This document shows positions 26,998 through 35,098 of a DNA stretch of 64,000 nucleotides, one piece after another. A model generated the notes under the pieces. That model did not search any database, had not been told where the DNA came from, and saw only the letters and a program-made list of their open reading frames with translations. The translations under genes were made by a program, and so were the position numbers. This DNA is from an uncultured Mollicutes bacterium. Its GTDB lineage: Bacteria; Bacillota_I; Bacilli_A; RFN20; CAG-288. Within the stretch, counting starts at the first letter, position 1, and each line of letters begins with the position of its first letter. Where the stretch lies: contig UQDS01000006.1 of the NCBI GenBank assembly GCA_900539865.1, positions 24,300 to 88,299 on the forward strand, written 5' to 3'.

Positions 26998-27783
26998 ATG
27001 GTCAATGTGGATGAAATGATTCTTTCTTTAATTCATAAATGGAATGGCTGGGGTTCCATCCTCTTTACATTTATCGCTATTGTGCTCACCGGCATTCTAT
27101 CATCATTGATCGGTATAGAACGCGAGATGAAAGGACAACCCGCTGGCTTAAGAACCCACGTCTTACTTTCTATCGGTTCTGCTCTCTTAATGATTATTTC
27201 TATCTTCGCTGTTCAATTCTCTCTGGATTATTCCGGAACTGGTAAACAAGAAGTTTGGAATCTCAACTTAGACGTGACAAGAATCGGCGCAGGTATTCTC
27301 TCAGGCATCGGTTTTATGGGCGCAGGCGCCATTGTCAAAAACGGCTTGAATATTCGCGGCCTTACCACTGCTGCAACTTTATGGCTTGCCTCTGCTATCG
27401 GCATGGCCTGCGGATGTGGTTTCATCATGGAAGCAATCGTTGTCACTTTGATTGCGATGACCTTCTTGATCGGTCTTACTTATATTGAAAAACTCATGGA
27501 TAAAAGAGCGCCCCAAATTCATTTAGTCGTCGCTCCAAACATTCCGGTTCTTCACGAAATTCGTTCCCAAGCTGACAAATACCGCTTGGTGATTAAGAAT
27601 ATCGAAACCAATGATATTGTCGATCCAAAAGGAAACGAACAAGTAGAAGTGCATGTTTTCTTTGCGTATCACAGCGACATCGCTTCTCTCAATGACTTTA
27701 TCGATTCCTTCCAGTCATACCCTTATATTTACAAAGTTTCTAAAACAAAGGAACACAAAAGAAAGAATATAGATCGTGAATAA
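26998..27783 (+). CDS. MgtC/SapB family membrane protein
   Basis: A 261-residue protein with about five membrane helices in the first 165 residues and a soluble C-terminal ACT-like domain. The family signature is clear: 'SSLIGIEREMKGQPAGLRTH', 'RIGAGILSGIGFMGAGAIV' and 'IRGLTTAATLWLASAIGMACG'. In other bacteria MgtC proteins act in low-magnesium adaptation and acid or virulence physiology, probably by restraining ATP synthase or transporters; the role in this commensal-like organism is not known. The ribosome site is GGAGG. The next gene overlaps its end by 8 bases. Confidence 0.88.
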   Translation: MVNVDEMILSLIHKWNGWGSILFTFIAIVLTGILSSLIGIEREMKGQPAGLRTHVLLSIGSALLMIISIFAVQFSLDYSGTGKQEVWNLNLDVTRIGAGILSGIGFMGAGAIVKNGLNIRGLTTAATLWLASAIGMACGCGFIMEAIVVTLIAMTFLIGLTYIEKLMDKRAPQIHLVVAPNIPVLHEIRSQADKYRLVIKNIETNDIVDPKGNEQVEVHVFFAYHSDIASLNDFIDSFQSYPYIYKVSKTKEHKRKNIDRE

Positions 27784-28444
27784 CGAGTTTTTCTTCTATT
27801 TTTACAATGAATCTTATCATGACAAATTATTGCTTCAACAATTGACTCTCTCTTGCGGATTTGTCCATGAATTACACATAAAAAGCAAGGATGAAATCAG
27901 CGGGATATCTTTTCAGTGTGACCGAGAAGATATCCCCTTTTACATCCAAGAAAACAGTCTGTTTTTAGATTTGATAAATTTAAAAAGAACGACGTATTTT
28001 TCACTGACTGCAACAAGTGTAAAAAGTGGAGAAACCAGGACTTTTGAAGTGAGAGCATTTCCGTTACCCTCAAAAGATTGTCTCATTGGAACATATCAGA
28101 ATATCTCAAAGCCAAAGCAAAAGATCATTCTTTCTTTCAATGAAAAAGGAACCATTGTTTTAAACAAGTGGTTCCCTTTTATCAAAGAGCTTGAAATCAG
28201 CGATTACAAGCTAGATCCCTTTTCCTGGAAATTGGAATTTAGCATTCCACCTCGCTTTAGTGAAGATAGCAAAGTGCATTATTTTCCTGATTTCTATTTT
28301 GATCCTGTACACGAGGAAATCAAAGGAAAAATCATCATGGAAACATATGGTGATGGCATTGCTGAAAGCGTTGTGATCTTAGAAAATAAAGACCATACAG
28401 AAGTTATCTTCCGTCGCGATAAAGAATCAATGGGACAGGGGTGA
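27776..28444 (+). CDS. Unknown protein, 222 residues
   Basis: No family is recognised. The protein is beta-rich and acidic with many Phe and Tyr, and has no signal peptide or membrane helix. The GTG start overlaps the mgtC-like gene by 8 bases, so translation is coupled. Its last 41 bases overlap, head to head at the 3' ends, with the GH13 gene on the other strand, and no terminator fits between them. Confidence 0.65.
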   Translation: MNNEFFFYFYNESYHDKLLLQQLTLSCGFVHELHIKSKDEISGISFQCDREDIPFYIQENSLFLDLINLKRTTYFSLTATSVKSGETRTFEVRAFPLPSKDCLIGTYQNISKPKQKIILSFNEKGTIVLNKWFPFIKELEISDYKLDPFSWKLEFSIPPRFSEDSKVHYFPDFYFDPVHEEIKGKIIMETYGDGIAESVVILENKDHTEVIFRRDKESMGQG

Positions 28445-29690
28445 TCACTGTTTCGTTTTCAACGTGAATCATCTTTTGTGAAATCAAATCGAGATAATCG
28501 CCATCTGGAACATGTGGTAAGGCAAAGTCTTGATCTTTGTTAGAGAGTGGGAATAGACCGATTTCTTGGTGATCTTGATAAGTGTTGATGACGAAGAGTT
28601 GTTCCTTATGTGACATAGGAATAACACTGTATTCAAAACCGGAGTAATCGGTGTTCTTTTTCAAATCAACTAAGCGTTTGTAGAAGTCGTAATACTCGGG
28701 TTCAAAATTGGCAAGTGAAACTTTTCCAAGATTGCAAAAGTCGAGTTTTTTGTCTTCTTTCGACTCTTCCCCGTGAAGGACAAAAGCAGGTCCTGGAGTA
28801 AAGAAAGAATAAGCTAATAAACTCTTTTGAATGTTCACATCATCCGTATAGGAACAAATGCGAGGTGTATCGTGGTTTTCGATGCAGCGGAGGATGAATT
28901 TTCCTTTCGGATTGGTTGCAAATTCAGCCTCGACAGCCGCTTTATAAGCATAGAGACTCTCTTTGTTGTGCTCTTCTAAATATTCACGCAAATAAAGGAA
29001 GCTAGAATAGTGATAACAAAGGTCAAAACCAGCGGCAAAAAGCTCATTTGGATGTAAGCCATGTCTGTGTTGACGCTTCTGATTGGCGTTGAAATCCTGG
29101 GCGCAAGATTCTGCTAAGAGAATCGTTTCATCACCTAATCTCTCTCTCATTTTACGAATGAAAAGCGGAGGTAAAACAGAGGCGACATCAAAACGGAAGT
29201 CATCGACACCGCGCTTTTGATAGAAAGTTAAAACATCTAATAGATAATCTTGCACTTCTTCTTTATCGGTATTCAAATCGATAATATCGGGCCACTCAGG
29301 AACAGAGGAATAGAATTTTCCTTCTTTATCACGATAGAAAAATTCCGGATGTTCTTTCGCTAAGAGAGAATCATAGCTAGTGTGACGGAAGACAATGTCA
29401 ATCATCACTCGCATACCGCGGCGATGAATTTCATCGACCAACAAGTCAAAATCTTCCATAGTTCCTAAACAAGGATTGACACTTAAATAATCTTTGATGC
29501 AATAAGGGGAACCATATTCTCCTTTTCTAAAAAGTTCACCCACAGAATAAAACGGCAAGAGATAGATGATGTCAGCACCGTGTTTTTTGAAGGTGTCTAA
29601 TTGCGGAATAAGAGCGCGAAAAGTACCTTCTTTTGTAGAGTTGTGCACGGACACTTGATAAATAATTTTGTTTTCAATAGCGTTTTTCAT
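28404..29690 (-). CDS. GH13 alpha-amylase family enzyme, cytosolic, probably leaderless
   Basis: A 428-residue glycoside hydrolase family 13 enzyme without a signal peptide, so it acts on internal maltodextrin or glycogen products. The four GH13 regions are visible: 'VMIDIVFRHTS', 'DDFRFDVAS' (nucleophile Asp), 'ILLAESC' (acid/base Glu) and 'IENHDTPR' (Asp). Its small size and the DVASVLP version fit oligosaccharide hydrolases or neopullulanase-like enzymes. Minus-strand TATAAT lies at 29703-29698, and the ATG at 29690 is 7 bases later, with no ribosome site; an ATG at 29699 would be inside the -10. It is back to back with malQ. Confidence 0.85.
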   Translation of the reverse strand: MKNAIENKIIYQVSVHNSTKEGTFRALIPQLDTFKKHGADIIYLLPFYSVGELFRKGEYGSPYCIKDYLSVNPCLGTMEDFDLLVDEIHRRGMRVMIDIVFRHTSYDSLLAKEHPEFFYRDKEGKFYSSVPEWPDIIDLNTDKEEVQDYLLDVLTFYQKRGVDDFRFDVASVLPPLFIRKMRERLGDETILLAESCAQDFNANQKRQHRHGLHPNELFAAGFDLCYHYSSFLYLREYLEEHNKESLYAYKAAVEAEFATNPKGKFILRCIENHDTPRICSYTDDVNIQKSLLAYSFFTPGPAFVLHGEESKEDKKLDFCNLGKVSLANFEPEYYDFYKRLVDLKKNTDYSGFEYSVIPMSHKEQLFVINTYQDHQEIGLFPLSNKDQDFALPHVPDGDYLDLISQKMIHVENETVITPVPLILYRDGR

Positions 29691-29697
29691 ACTTTTC

Positions 29698-29703
29698 ATT
29701 ATA
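29698..29703 (-). promoter_or_regulatory. -10 element of the GH13 gene
   Basis: TATAAT on the minus strand, 7 bases before the ATG at 29690. No good -35 was found; the region upstream is an AT-rich run. Confidence 0.5.
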
Positions 29704-29796
29704 CATAAAAAAAGAATATATATAAATATTTACTATGTGTTGTTGAAATATCTTTGCACTTTTTTTAAAATATGTCATAACGAAGGGATAAATACA

Positions 29797-31296
29797 ATGA
29801 ACTTAAAACAACGTTCTTCGGGCGTACTGCTCCATATCTCCTCTTTACCCTCTCCGTATGGAATCGGAACCTTAGGAAAAGAGGCATATCAGTTTGTCGA
29901 TTTCTTAAAAGATTGCCATGTGAAAATTTGGCAGATGTTGCCGTTGAATGTCACCTCGTATGGTGACTCCCCTTATCAGTCTCCTTCTTCGAATGGTTTG
30001 AACTACTATTTTATCGACTTGAGAGTTCTCGTCGAAAAAGGATTGTTAACTCAAGAGGAAGTAGAAGCTTGCGACATGGGTGATAATCCCCAAAGAGTCA
30101 ATTACGGAAAATTGTTCAACAACAGAATTCCGCTTTTAAAACTCGCTTTTTCACGCTTCGACAAAAAAGAAAAAGCTTTTGTCGATTTTGTCAACAAAGG
30201 CGAATATCATGACTTCGCTTTCTTCATGACATTGAAGTCCTTAAACGGCTTTGCTCCCTGGTATCAATGGGAAGATAAGTATCGCAATTACACTCCTCTT
30301 TTAGAGATTGAAATGCGTCAGAAACACAGCGATCTCTATCTTTTCTATCAGTGGACCCAATATGAATTCTTGTTAGAATTCAATCAGTTGAAACAATATG
30401 TCCATGATAATGGTATTGTCTTACTTGGTGACATGCCCTTATATTTGGCTTTTGACTCTGTGGAAGCTTACAAATATCCTCAGCTCTTCCTCTTTGATGA
30501 AAAGCACAATCCCACTGTTGTCGCTGGTGTTCCGCCGGATTATTTCAGTGTGGACGGTCAGCTCTGGGGCAATCCTATCTACGATTGGGATTACATGAAG
30601 AAAACCGGTTATCAGTGGTTTAACGAAAGAATTGAAAAGAACCTCAAAGTTTTCGATTTGCTTCGCATCGATCACTTCCGCGGTTTCTCCAGTTATTTCA
30701 CAATTCCCTTTGGCATGACAAATGCCCGTATCGGTCAGTGGGTGAAAGGCCCTGGTATGGATTTCTTTAAAGACAAGACAGACCTCCCGATTATCGCTGA
30801 AGATTTAGGTGATTTAGATGAAGATGTATACACCCTCTTACGCGAATCCACCTATCCTGGTATGAAGGTGTTAGAATTCGCCTTTGATGGGGATAAAGAT
30901 AATCCGCACAAGCCGACAAACAGCACAGAAAACTTCTGCTGCTACACCGGAACACATGACAATATGCCTTTGCGCGGCTATTTAGAACAGCTGGATGAAC
31001 AGGCACTTTCTTCCTATCGCAATGACTTAAAAGAACAGTGCAAACTTTATGATGTGGATTACAGAGGCGATGATGTTGTAAGCCTCTGCTTGACCACCTG
31101 CTCGATGGCTTATGCATCCCCTTGTCGCTTTGCGGTTCTTCCTTTACAAGATTTGCTTGCTCTTGGTGCAAATACACGCATGAACCTCCCCTCTTCTTTA
31201 AGCGAAGACAACTGGTCTTATCGTGCGAAGAAAGAAGATTTCAGCGAAGACTTAAAGCAGTTCATTCAAAGCAATATCGAAAGATATCACCGTTAA
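29797..31296 (+). CDS. malQ: 4-alpha-glucanotransferase (amylomaltase, GH77)
   Basis: A 499-residue cytosolic enzyme that moves glucan units between maltodextrins. GH77 marks: 'LPSPYGIGTLGKEAYQFVDF' at the N-terminus, 'DSPYQSPSSN', the nucleophile Asp in 'LLRIDHFRG', the acid/base Glu in 'PIIAEDLGD' and 'GTHDN' for the third carboxylate. The length is typical. The start ATG follows GAAGGG; the frame continues upstream to 29668 but without support. With the neighbouring GH13 gene and glgB/glgP further on, it forms the storage-glucan pathway. A strong terminator follows. Confidence 0.95.
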   Translation: MNLKQRSSGVLLHISSLPSPYGIGTLGKEAYQFVDFLKDCHVKIWQMLPLNVTSYGDSPYQSPSSNGLNYYFIDLRVLVEKGLLTQEEVEACDMGDNPQRVNYGKLFNNRIPLLKLAFSRFDKKEKAFVDFVNKGEYHDFAFFMTLKSLNGFAPWYQWEDKYRNYTPLLEIEMRQKHSDLYLFYQWTQYEFLLEFNQLKQYVHDNGIVLLGDMPLYLAFDSVEAYKYPQLFLFDEKHNPTVVAGVPPDYFSVDGQLWGNPIYDWDYMKKTGYQWFNERIEKNLKVFDLLRIDHFRGFSSYFTIPFGMTNARIGQWVKGPGMDFFKDKTDLPIIAEDLGDLDEDVYTLLRESTYPGMKVLEFAFDGDKDNPHKPTNSTENFCCYTGTHDNMPLRGYLEQLDEQALSSYRNDLKEQCKLYDVDYRGDDVVSLCLTTCSMAYASPCRFAVLPLQDLLALGANTRMNLPSSLSEDNWSYRAKKEDFSEDLKQFIQSNIERYHR

Positions 31297-31300
31297 GAAT

Positions 31301-31335
31301 AAGCCCTAAAGAATTTCTTTAGGGCTTTTTTTAAA
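31301..31335 (+). terminator. Terminator of malQ
   Basis: An 11-bp perfect stem AAGCCCTAAAG / CTTTAGGGCTT (31301-31311 and 31317-31327) with a T run. Confidence 0.93.
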
Positions 31336-31345
31336 GACAATAACT

Positions 31346-31373
31346 TTGAACAAAATGATGTTCCATATACAAT
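31346..31373 (+). promoter_or_regulatory. Possible promoter of the two-component operon
   Basis: TTGAAC (31346-31351) and TACAAT (31368-31373) are 16 bases apart. A further TATAAT at 31402-31407 has no -35. Confidence 0.45.
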
Positions 31374-31459
31374 AGTTTTTTTAAATAAGCATTTTTTGTT
31401 ATATAATTATTAATAGTTTAGAAATTATTTGTTTTTTATTTAAAAAATGGGAGGCAGAT

Positions 31460-32140
31460 ATGAAAGTATTGATTGTAGAAGACAAAAAGCCCTTAGCAGA
31501 TGCTATCAGCGATTATTTAAAATTGCAAAAAATCGAATGCGATATTTGCAACGATGGCTTAACTGGCTATGAACACGCAAGTAAAGAATCTTATGATGTG
31601 ATGATCCTTGACCTTATGTTACCGGAGAAAGATGGTCTCTCCGTAATCAAAGATTTGCGCGCAAATAAAAATAATATTCCGATTCTTGTTTTAACTGCAA
31701 AATCCTCAACCGATGATAAAGTGGAATGCCTTCTTGCCGGTGCCGATGATTATGTGACAAAACCTTTTGTCTTAGAAGAATTATTGGCCCGTTTATATGT
31801 CATGACCAGAAGAAAAAATCAATTGGTTCCTAACATCGTAGAATTTGGCGATCTCCGCTTAGATAAATTCAATCACACCTTGAATAAAGATGAAAATAGC
31901 CTGGCCTTGAGCATGAAAGAATATCAAATTTTAGAAGCCCTTTTTAACAACACAGAAGGAATCGTGGATAAGGCAGTCCTCTTACAGCGCGTTTGGGGAA
32001 ATGACGCAGATACTTACTACAATTCAGTAGAAGTTTACATCTCCTTTATCCGCCGCAAGCTAGAAGCTCTCAATTCCAATGTTGTTGTCAAATCGATCAG
32101 AAATGTCGGATATAAATTGGTGTTGAAACAAGATGAATGA
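31460..32140 (+). CDS. OmpR-family response regulator
   Basis: A 226-residue DNA-binding regulator. The receiver domain (1-115) has the acidic pair Glu7-Asp8, the phosphorylated Asp51 in 'VMILDLMLPEKDG', and the conserved Thr/Lys in 'LVLTAKS' and 'YVTKPF'. The C-terminal winged helix (about 130-224) shows 'LSMKEYQILEALFNN', 'VWGNDADTYYNSVEVYISFI' and 'RKLEALN...IRNVGYKLV'. The ribosome site is GGGAGG. It overlaps the kinase gene by 8 bases, so it is the partner of that kinase; the target genes are unknown. Confidence 0.93.
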   Translation: MKVLIVEDKKPLADAISDYLKLQKIECDICNDGLTGYEHASKESYDVMILDLMLPEKDGLSVIKDLRANKNNIPILVLTAKSSTDDKVECLLAGADDYVTKPFVLEELLARLYVMTRRKNQLVPNIVEFGDLRLDKFNHTLNKDENSLALSMKEYQILEALFNNTEGIVDKAVLLQRVWGNDADTYYNSVEVYISFIRRKLEALNSNVVVKSIRNVGYKLVLKQDE

Positions 32141-33464
32141 AAAAAAGTCTACCACAACAAAAGTGTTGATCAGCAAATCAAGGTGGAATATCACCTGGGT
32201 TATTTTGTTGAACATCTTTTTTGTCTTTTTAATCATCATTATCATTTTCTCCACCATGAATTACACCTACATGACCCGTTCCTCTTACGGCGATATGTAC
32301 AACATCTGTGTCAGCTCCTACGATTCTTATGTGAAACAAAGCGCATTGACGCCAGAACCGAAACAAAATGTCAATTTGGAAGATGAGTACTATCCAGAAC
32401 ATTTGATCACTCACGATGCCTTTGTTGTCGTAAAGACAGATATGGAACAATACGACTGGATTTACGGAAATGAAAACGATCCCACAAATATCGAAATCTT
32501 TGAAGAGATCAAAAAGACAAGTGTCACCGAGCACGGCATGATAGAAGCGGCTGTGAAAAATCACTTTTATGGTGTCTATAGCCCGCGTGTTTACAACTAT
32601 GAAATCATTCCACAGACTCCCTCTGCTGAATTTTATCTCAATAAAAATCAAGTGATCTTTGTCTGTATGAATGTTGAAAAAGAAATGCAAAACACGGCCA
32701 AGTTAAACGGCCACCTACTCTTCATACTCTTTGTGATATTTGTCATTATTTCTCCTTTGACATATTACGTGTCCGGCATGCTTGTTCAACCGATGAAAAA
32801 AGCCGTAGAAAAGGAAAAAATGTTTGTTGCCAACTCGAGCCACGAATTAAAAACACCGCTTGCGATCATCAAAGCGAATGGCACGGTATTAAGCGAGTTA
32901 TTCCCCGAAGCAAAGAAATACACTGATCTCATCAATTCCGAATGTGATAAGATGAACAAATCGGTTGTCGACATGGTAAATTTGACAAAACTTGATATGC
33001 GAAAGTTTGATTTTGAAGAAGTCGATTTATCCTCTATTGTTTTAAATCTCTGTGTCTCTTTTGATGCTTTAGCCTTTGAAGAGCAAATCAAATACACCTA
33101 TGAGGTAGAACCTGGAATCATATTGAAGAAAGCGGACCGGAAGGTCTTACAGAGAATCTTAGATATTCTATTTGATAACGCGATGAAGTATGTTGACGGT
33201 AACGAAAAAGAAATTCGTGTCAAATTGTCGAAGGTGAAAAACAAGATTGAGTTCACTATTTTCAACACCGGTTGTGAAGTAAAGAATGAAGATTTAGATA
33301 AGATCTTCGATCGCTTCTATCAAGGAACAAGCGGATCCGATGTCGAACGAAAAGGATCCGGTCTAGGACTTGCCATTTTAAGTCAAGCTTGCGCTGAAAT
33401 GAATTATGATATTTCGGTAGAGTCTGACTATCAAAAGTATATGGAGTTTACCATCAAATTTTAA
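32133..33464 (+). CDS. Membrane sensor histidine kinase
   Basis: A 443-residue kinase with a membrane helix at about 20-42, an outside sensor domain (about 43-190) of unknown ligand, a second helix at about 193-215, then the phospho-acceptor helix 'SSHELKTPLAIIKANG' (His near 235), the N box 'ILFDNAMKYVDGNE', the F region 'IFDRFYQ' and the G box 'GSGLGLAI'. There is no HAMP domain, or only a very short one. It phosphorylates the OmpR-type regulator encoded just upstream. The sensor domain has several Tyr and acidic residues but no known PAS or Cache signature is clear. A terminator follows. Confidence 0.93.
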   Translation: MNEKKSTTTKVLISKSRWNITWVILLNIFFVFLIIIIIFSTMNYTYMTRSSYGDMYNICVSSYDSYVKQSALTPEPKQNVNLEDEYYPEHLITHDAFVVVKTDMEQYDWIYGNENDPTNIEIFEEIKKTSVTEHGMIEAAVKNHFYGVYSPRVYNYEIIPQTPSAEFYLNKNQVIFVCMNVEKEMQNTAKLNGHLLFILFVIFVIISPLTYYVSGMLVQPMKKAVEKEKMFVANSSHELKTPLAIIKANGTVLSELFPEAKKYTDLINSECDKMNKSVVDMVNLTKLDMRKFDFEEVDLSSIVLNLCVSFDALAFEEQIKYTYEVEPGIILKKADRKVLQRILDILFDNAMKYVDGNEKEIRVKLSKVKNKIEFTIFNTGCEVKNEDLDKIFDRFYQGTSGSDVERKGSGLGLAILSQACAEMNYDISVESDYQKYMEFTIKF

Positions 33465-33470
33465 AAAATC

Positions 33471-33503
33471 ACTGCCCGTTCTTTTTAGAGATGGGCAGTT
33501 TTT
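33471..33503 (+). terminator. Terminator of the two-component operon
   Basis: Stem ACTGCCC / GGGCAGT (33471-33477 and 33493-33499) followed by a long T-rich run. Confidence 0.88.
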
Positions 33504-33520
33504 GTTTTTTCAAAACACAA

Positions 33521-33550
33521 TTGTATTTTGCAATCGTTTTCTCCTATAAT
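33521..33550 (+). promoter_or_regulatory. Promoter with +1 at the ATG of the small gene
   Basis: TTGTAT (33521-33526) and TATAAT (33545-33550) are 18 bases apart. The ATG at 33557 is 6 bases after the -10, at the expected transcription start. Confidence 0.55.
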
Positions 33551-33556
33551 GTCAGC

Positions 33557-33874
33557 ATGAGACAAAAAACAACAGAAAAATTTGCGATTTGCATCGGGAA
33601 AGAAAAGATCAAAAATAAAAACTATCTTCTATTTCAAGATTTAGAAGATCAAAATAATATTTATTCTTTTGCTTATTCCTCTTTCTTTTCTCATCTTCCC
33701 CAAAGAATATTTTCACCAGATCAACCGAAAATATTTATCGTTTCTGTCGATGAAAAAGAAGTGATCCATCATCTTTATTCTGGCTATGCTTGTTATGATG
33801 ATTACCGAAACGGAAGAAAAGCAAAACATTTTCATAAAAAAATCATGGCGAAAATAAAAGATTTATTTTTATAA
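33557..33874 (+). CDS. Small basic protein of 105 residues, probably leaderless
   Basis: No family is recognised. The product begins MRQKTTEKFA and carries a C-terminal segment with many basic and aromatic residues (YDDYRNGRKAKHFHKKIMAK). No signal peptide or membrane helix. The ATG at 33557 has no ribosome site and lies exactly where the promoter would start transcription; the longer frame from 33491 would begin within the previous terminator. Its beginning (M-R/K-Q-K) resembles that of the leaderless PlsC-like gene. A two-way terminator follows. Confidence 0.65.
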   Translation: MRQKTTEKFAICIGKEKIKNKNYLLFQDLEDQNNIYSFAYSSFFSHLPQRIFSPDQPKIFIVSVDEKEVIHHLYSGYACYDDYRNGRKAKHFHKKIMAKIKDLFL

Positions 33875-33876
33875 AA

Positions 33877-33903
33877 AAAGCCCAGCATTTGCTGAGCTTT
33901 TTA
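33877..33903. terminator. Two-way terminator between the small gene and mscL
   Basis: Stem AAAGCCCAGCA / TGCTGAGCTTT (33877-33887 and 33890-33900) with one mismatch. A-run and T-run on the two sides let it end transcripts from both strands. Confidence 0.75.
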
Positions 33904-33908
33904 GTTTC

Positions 33909-34565
33909 TTATTTTGTTTCTGCTTCTTTCACATCAGCTTCTTTCATTTGAGCAAATTTCGCTTCTGCTTTCGCTTTTAAATCTGCTTCAAAGGCAAGAC
34001 GTTTCTTCTTTAAAGTAGTGTAGACCTTAAGAATGACAAAGAGTGTGACAGAGATGATAAGGAAAGAGATAACAGCATTGATAAATGTTCCCCAGTCAAT
34101 TACAGCGGACATATTATAGGTGTAAGTAGTTCCGTGCAAAGTGTAATTGGTTAAGAGGGAGTTTTTCCACTGGACAAAACTGTCGCTATCTGTGGTGATA
34201 ATGACATTTTGGCTCGCAGCCCAATTGATGACCATGGTATTAAGATCACCAAGTTCAAACGATTGGCGGAAGACCTTCTCACCATTTTCTAAGAATTGCA
34301 AACCTCTCTGAGCATTAGTAGCGGCCGGCAAGACGGTGACTAATCCACTGATACCACCAGGGACACCCCAGGTGCAGATGGACATTAAGATTTTAGTGAA
34401 AGCTGTAACAATGGCATTGAAAGCACCACCCATGATAACACCTACAGCCATGTCTAAGACATTGCCCTTGGCGATAAATGCTTTAAATTCTTTCCAAAGC
34501 GTTCTTTCTTTTTTCTTTTTTGTCGGTTTGTCTACGACAATTTCTTTTGTTTCTTCTTTCGACAT
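33909..34565 (-). CDS. mscL: Large-conductance mechanosensitive channel with enlarged loop
   Basis: A 218-residue membrane channel that opens under membrane tension in osmotic down-shock. The N-terminal amphipathic part and first helix '[20 protein letters not shown]' (about 28-47) are the MscL signature. The second helix is at about 155-180. The loop between the helices has about 90 residues, against roughly 30 in E. coli MscL, and the N-terminus also has a Lys-rich extension. The tail is a charged helix typical of the family. Its AAGGAGG ribosome site and ATG are inside an 18-bp stem formed with a sequence just after trxA, so translation is probably linked to trxA. Confidence 0.92.
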   Translation of the reverse strand: MSKEETKEIVVDKPTKKKKERTLWKEFKAFIAKGNVLDMAVGVIMGGAFNAIVTAFTKILMSICTWGVPGGISGLVTVLPAATNAQRGLQFLENGEKVFRQSFELGDLNTMVINWAASQNVIITTDSDSFVQWKNSLLTNYTLHGTTYTYNMSAVIDWGTFINAVISFLIISVTLFVILKVYTTLKKKRLAFEADLKAKAEAKFAQMKEADVKEAETK

Positions 34566-34670
34566 TTCATATCCTCCTTATTGAATGTTTTCAATCAAAT
34601 TGTAATACTTGTTGAAATCATATTCAATGAAAAGGAAGCATTGTCTTCTTTCTAAGGAGGATATGAAACG
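34563..34670 (-). promoter_or_regulatory. Stem that hides the mscL ribosome site and start codon
   Basis: On the transcript (minus strand) TAAGGAGGATATGAAA (34580-34565) pairs perfectly with TTTCATATCCTCCTTA (34668-34653); one U-G and one G-C pair extend the helix to cover the whole AUG (34563-34580 with 34653-34670, 18 bp). The loop of 72 bases contains small hairpins such as CAATG/CATTG and TTGAA/TTCAA. The blocking arm begins 12 bases after the trxA stop codon. Confidence 0.75.
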
Positions 34671-34682
34671 AAAATCGCTTAA

Positions 34683-35030
34683 TTAGTTACGGAAAGTGGC
34701 ATCAATGACGGAACGGAAACCAGCTTCCGGAAGAGCACCAATCAACGCTTCTTCTTTGGAACCGTTGATGTTGAAGTGAACTCTCTTACCATCTTTGTAA
34801 GCAACCATGGTGGGGATAGAAATGACACCGAATTGTTGAGCAATGGCTCCGAATTGATCGGTGTCGACCTTTAAGAAGACAACATCTTCATAATCGGAAT
34901 CGATGGATTCAAAGACGCGACCCATCATTCTGCACGGTCCACACCAAGTGGCAAAGAAATCGACGACGACATTTTTGTTTTCCTGGATAACTTTTGCAAA
35001 TTCTTCAACGTTGTTTAAATGAATAATCAT
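34683..35030 (-). CDS. trxA: Thioredoxin
   Basis: A 115-residue cytosolic thiol-disulfide reductant. The active site is 'FFATWCGPCRMMG' (WCGPC), with the cis-proline in 'VISIPTMVAYKDGK'. The protein has a C-terminal extension of about 10 residues (GFRSVIDATFRN) beyond the usual end. The start ATG follows AAAGGAG. The gene is first in a transcript with mscL; its stop lies 12 bases before the sequence that can block mscL translation. Confidence 0.93.
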   Translation of the reverse strand: MIIHLNNVEEFAKVIQENKNVVVDFFATWCGPCRMMGRVFESIDSDYEDVVFLKVDTDQFGAIAQQFGVISIPTMVAYKDGKRVHFNINGSKEEALIGALPEAGFRSVIDATFRN

Positions 35031-35060
35031 ATATAATTTCTCCTTTGTTTAAGTGCCCTT

Positions 35061-35089
35061 ATTGTATTTGTTTTAATCTGTGAATACAA
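35061..35089 (-). promoter_or_regulatory. Promoter of trxA-mscL
   Basis: Minus strand: TTGTAT (35089-35084) and TACAAT (35066-35061), 17 bases apart. Confidence 0.7.
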
Positions 35090-35098
35090 ATGATATGC

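Noticed and set aside
34655..34680. AAGGAGGATATG followed by a 7-codon frame on the plus strand
   Set aside because: The ribosome site is too close to the ATG and it is explained as the complement of the arm that blocks mscL.
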